Shown here piece by piece: positions 5,658 to 6,000 of a stretch of 6,000 nt of DNA. Below the pieces are notes generated by a model. It was not told where the DNA came from, made no database searches, and was given only the letters and a program-made list of their open reading frames with translations. How positions within the stretch are numbered: the stretch's first letter is position 1; each line of letters begins with the position of its first letter. The stretch is from Candidatus Woesebacteria bacterium (GTDB lineage Bacteria > Patescibacteriota > Microgenomatia > UBA1406 > GWC2-37-13): contig JAGOLU010000023.1 in the NCBI GenBank assembly GCA_017993865.1, positions 4,419 to 10,418 on the forward strand, read 5' to 3'. The position numbers and the translations under genes were made by a program.

Positions 5658-6000
5658 CATCGCTCTCATCATCATCTGCAACCACCAGTTTATCTCCGAG
5701 CTGAAGCTTGAGCATTTTCCACACAGCCACTTTGTCTGCATGTCCATCACCGGTCACAATCTGTTTAATCTGAAGCGGAGTTAAGAAGCTGAACTGAAGT
5801 TCCTTGTCTGCGGCAAGTGCAATCAAGCTCCCCTGAGCCTGGGCCACGGCGATAACTGTTTTGGCATTTTTGAAAAAAAAGAGCTGTTCCATGACCATGG
5901 TATCTACGCCATATTGGTCGATGATGGTAGCAATTTTGGTTGAGATGACTTTGAGCCGACTGACGAGTTCATCAGACTTATTTGTTTTTATGAGACCAGA
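5590..6000 (-). CDS. ruvC: Crossover junction endodeoxyribonuclease RuvC (partial, N-terminus beyond the window)
   Basis: RuvC cuts Holliday junctions made and moved by RuvAB during recombination. The open frame runs without a stop from the TGA at 5592-5590 to the window edge, giving 136 visible residues. Roughly 30 N-terminal residues, including the first catalytic aspartate, lie outside. Visible signatures are SRLKVI (14-19), the catalytic glutamate in MEQLFFFKN (37-45, E38), AVAQAQG (51-57), TPLQIKQIVTGDGHADK (74-90), and the catalytic pair in DESDAIA (D111 and D114). The ATG at 5898 is internal (residue 35), since family-conserved sequence continues upstream of it. The tail after the last catalytic motif is short (about 20 residues) and is encoded antisense to the EamA 3' end. 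No terminator is evident for ruvC within the window. Confidence 0.95.
   Translation of the reverse strand, partial: SGLIKTNKSDELVSRLKVISTKIATIIDQYGVDTMVMEQLFFFKNAKTVIAVAQAQGSLIALAADKELQFSFLTPLQIKQIVTGDGHADKVAVWKMLKLQLGDKLVVADDDESDAIACGYAFCLTAQPYRAGLPQQ

Noticed and set aside
5651..5663. Perfect small hairpin GCGAT-AGC-ATCGC at the end of the EamA gene, considered as a terminator for either strand.
   Set aside because: The stem is only five base pairs, there is no T-tract after it on either strand, and it lies in the codons around the RuvC catalytic motif, which explains the sequence.
5590..5898. A short 102-residue reading of the right-end minus-strand gene beginning at the ATG at 5898.
   Set aside because: The frame stays open to the window edge, and the upstream residues (SRLKVI and following) are recognisable RuvC sequence, so that ATG is internal and the gene is cut by the window.

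Overview
The window looks like a piece of chromosome from a small-genome bacterium, most likely a member of the Candidate Phyla Radiation (Patescibacteria, Parcubacteria-like). This is inference. It rests on short versions of conserved proteins (UvrC of 446 residues with no C-terminal helix-hairpin-helix region, SecG of 72 residues), very tight gene packing, poor or absent Shine-Dalgarno sequences, a tRNA without an encoded CCA end, and a membrane-anchored oligopeptide-binding-type protein with no transporter genes beside it. The standard code with TGA as stop fits every gene. No mobile element, CRISPR array or long repeat was seen.

Layout, left to right. Positions 5-86 hold a tRNA-Leu(GAG) gene on the minus strand. 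A minus-strand cluster follows, read from right to left: uvrC (3087-1747), secG (1738-1520) and a SBP_bac_5-type extracytoplasmic binding protein (1515-142). The gaps are only 8 and 4 bases, so this is very probably one transcript from an extended -10 promoter just upstream of uvrC. A second extended -10 promoter begins directly after the binding-protein stop codon and probably drives the tRNA. A 102-base divergent intergenic region (3088-3189) separates this cluster from two plus-strand genes: a DUF2079 polytopic membrane protein (3190-4734) and an EamA/DMT-family transporter (4758-5657). The window ends in a minus-strand ruvC gene (5590 to beyond 6000) whose N-terminal codons lie outside. 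Its 3' end overlaps the 3' end of the EamA gene by 68 bases, tail to tail.

The genes cover DNA repair and recombination (UvrC, RuvC), protein export (SecG), envelope binding or transport (binding protein, EamA, DUF2079) and translation (tRNA-Leu). They do not form one obvious pathway. I found no convincing new defence or mobile system. The points most worth checking are the HhH-less UvrC, the ruvC/EamA overlap that stops at the RuvC catalytic motif, the orphan anchored binding protein in a uvrC-secG operon, and the compact or leaderless promoter arrangements.
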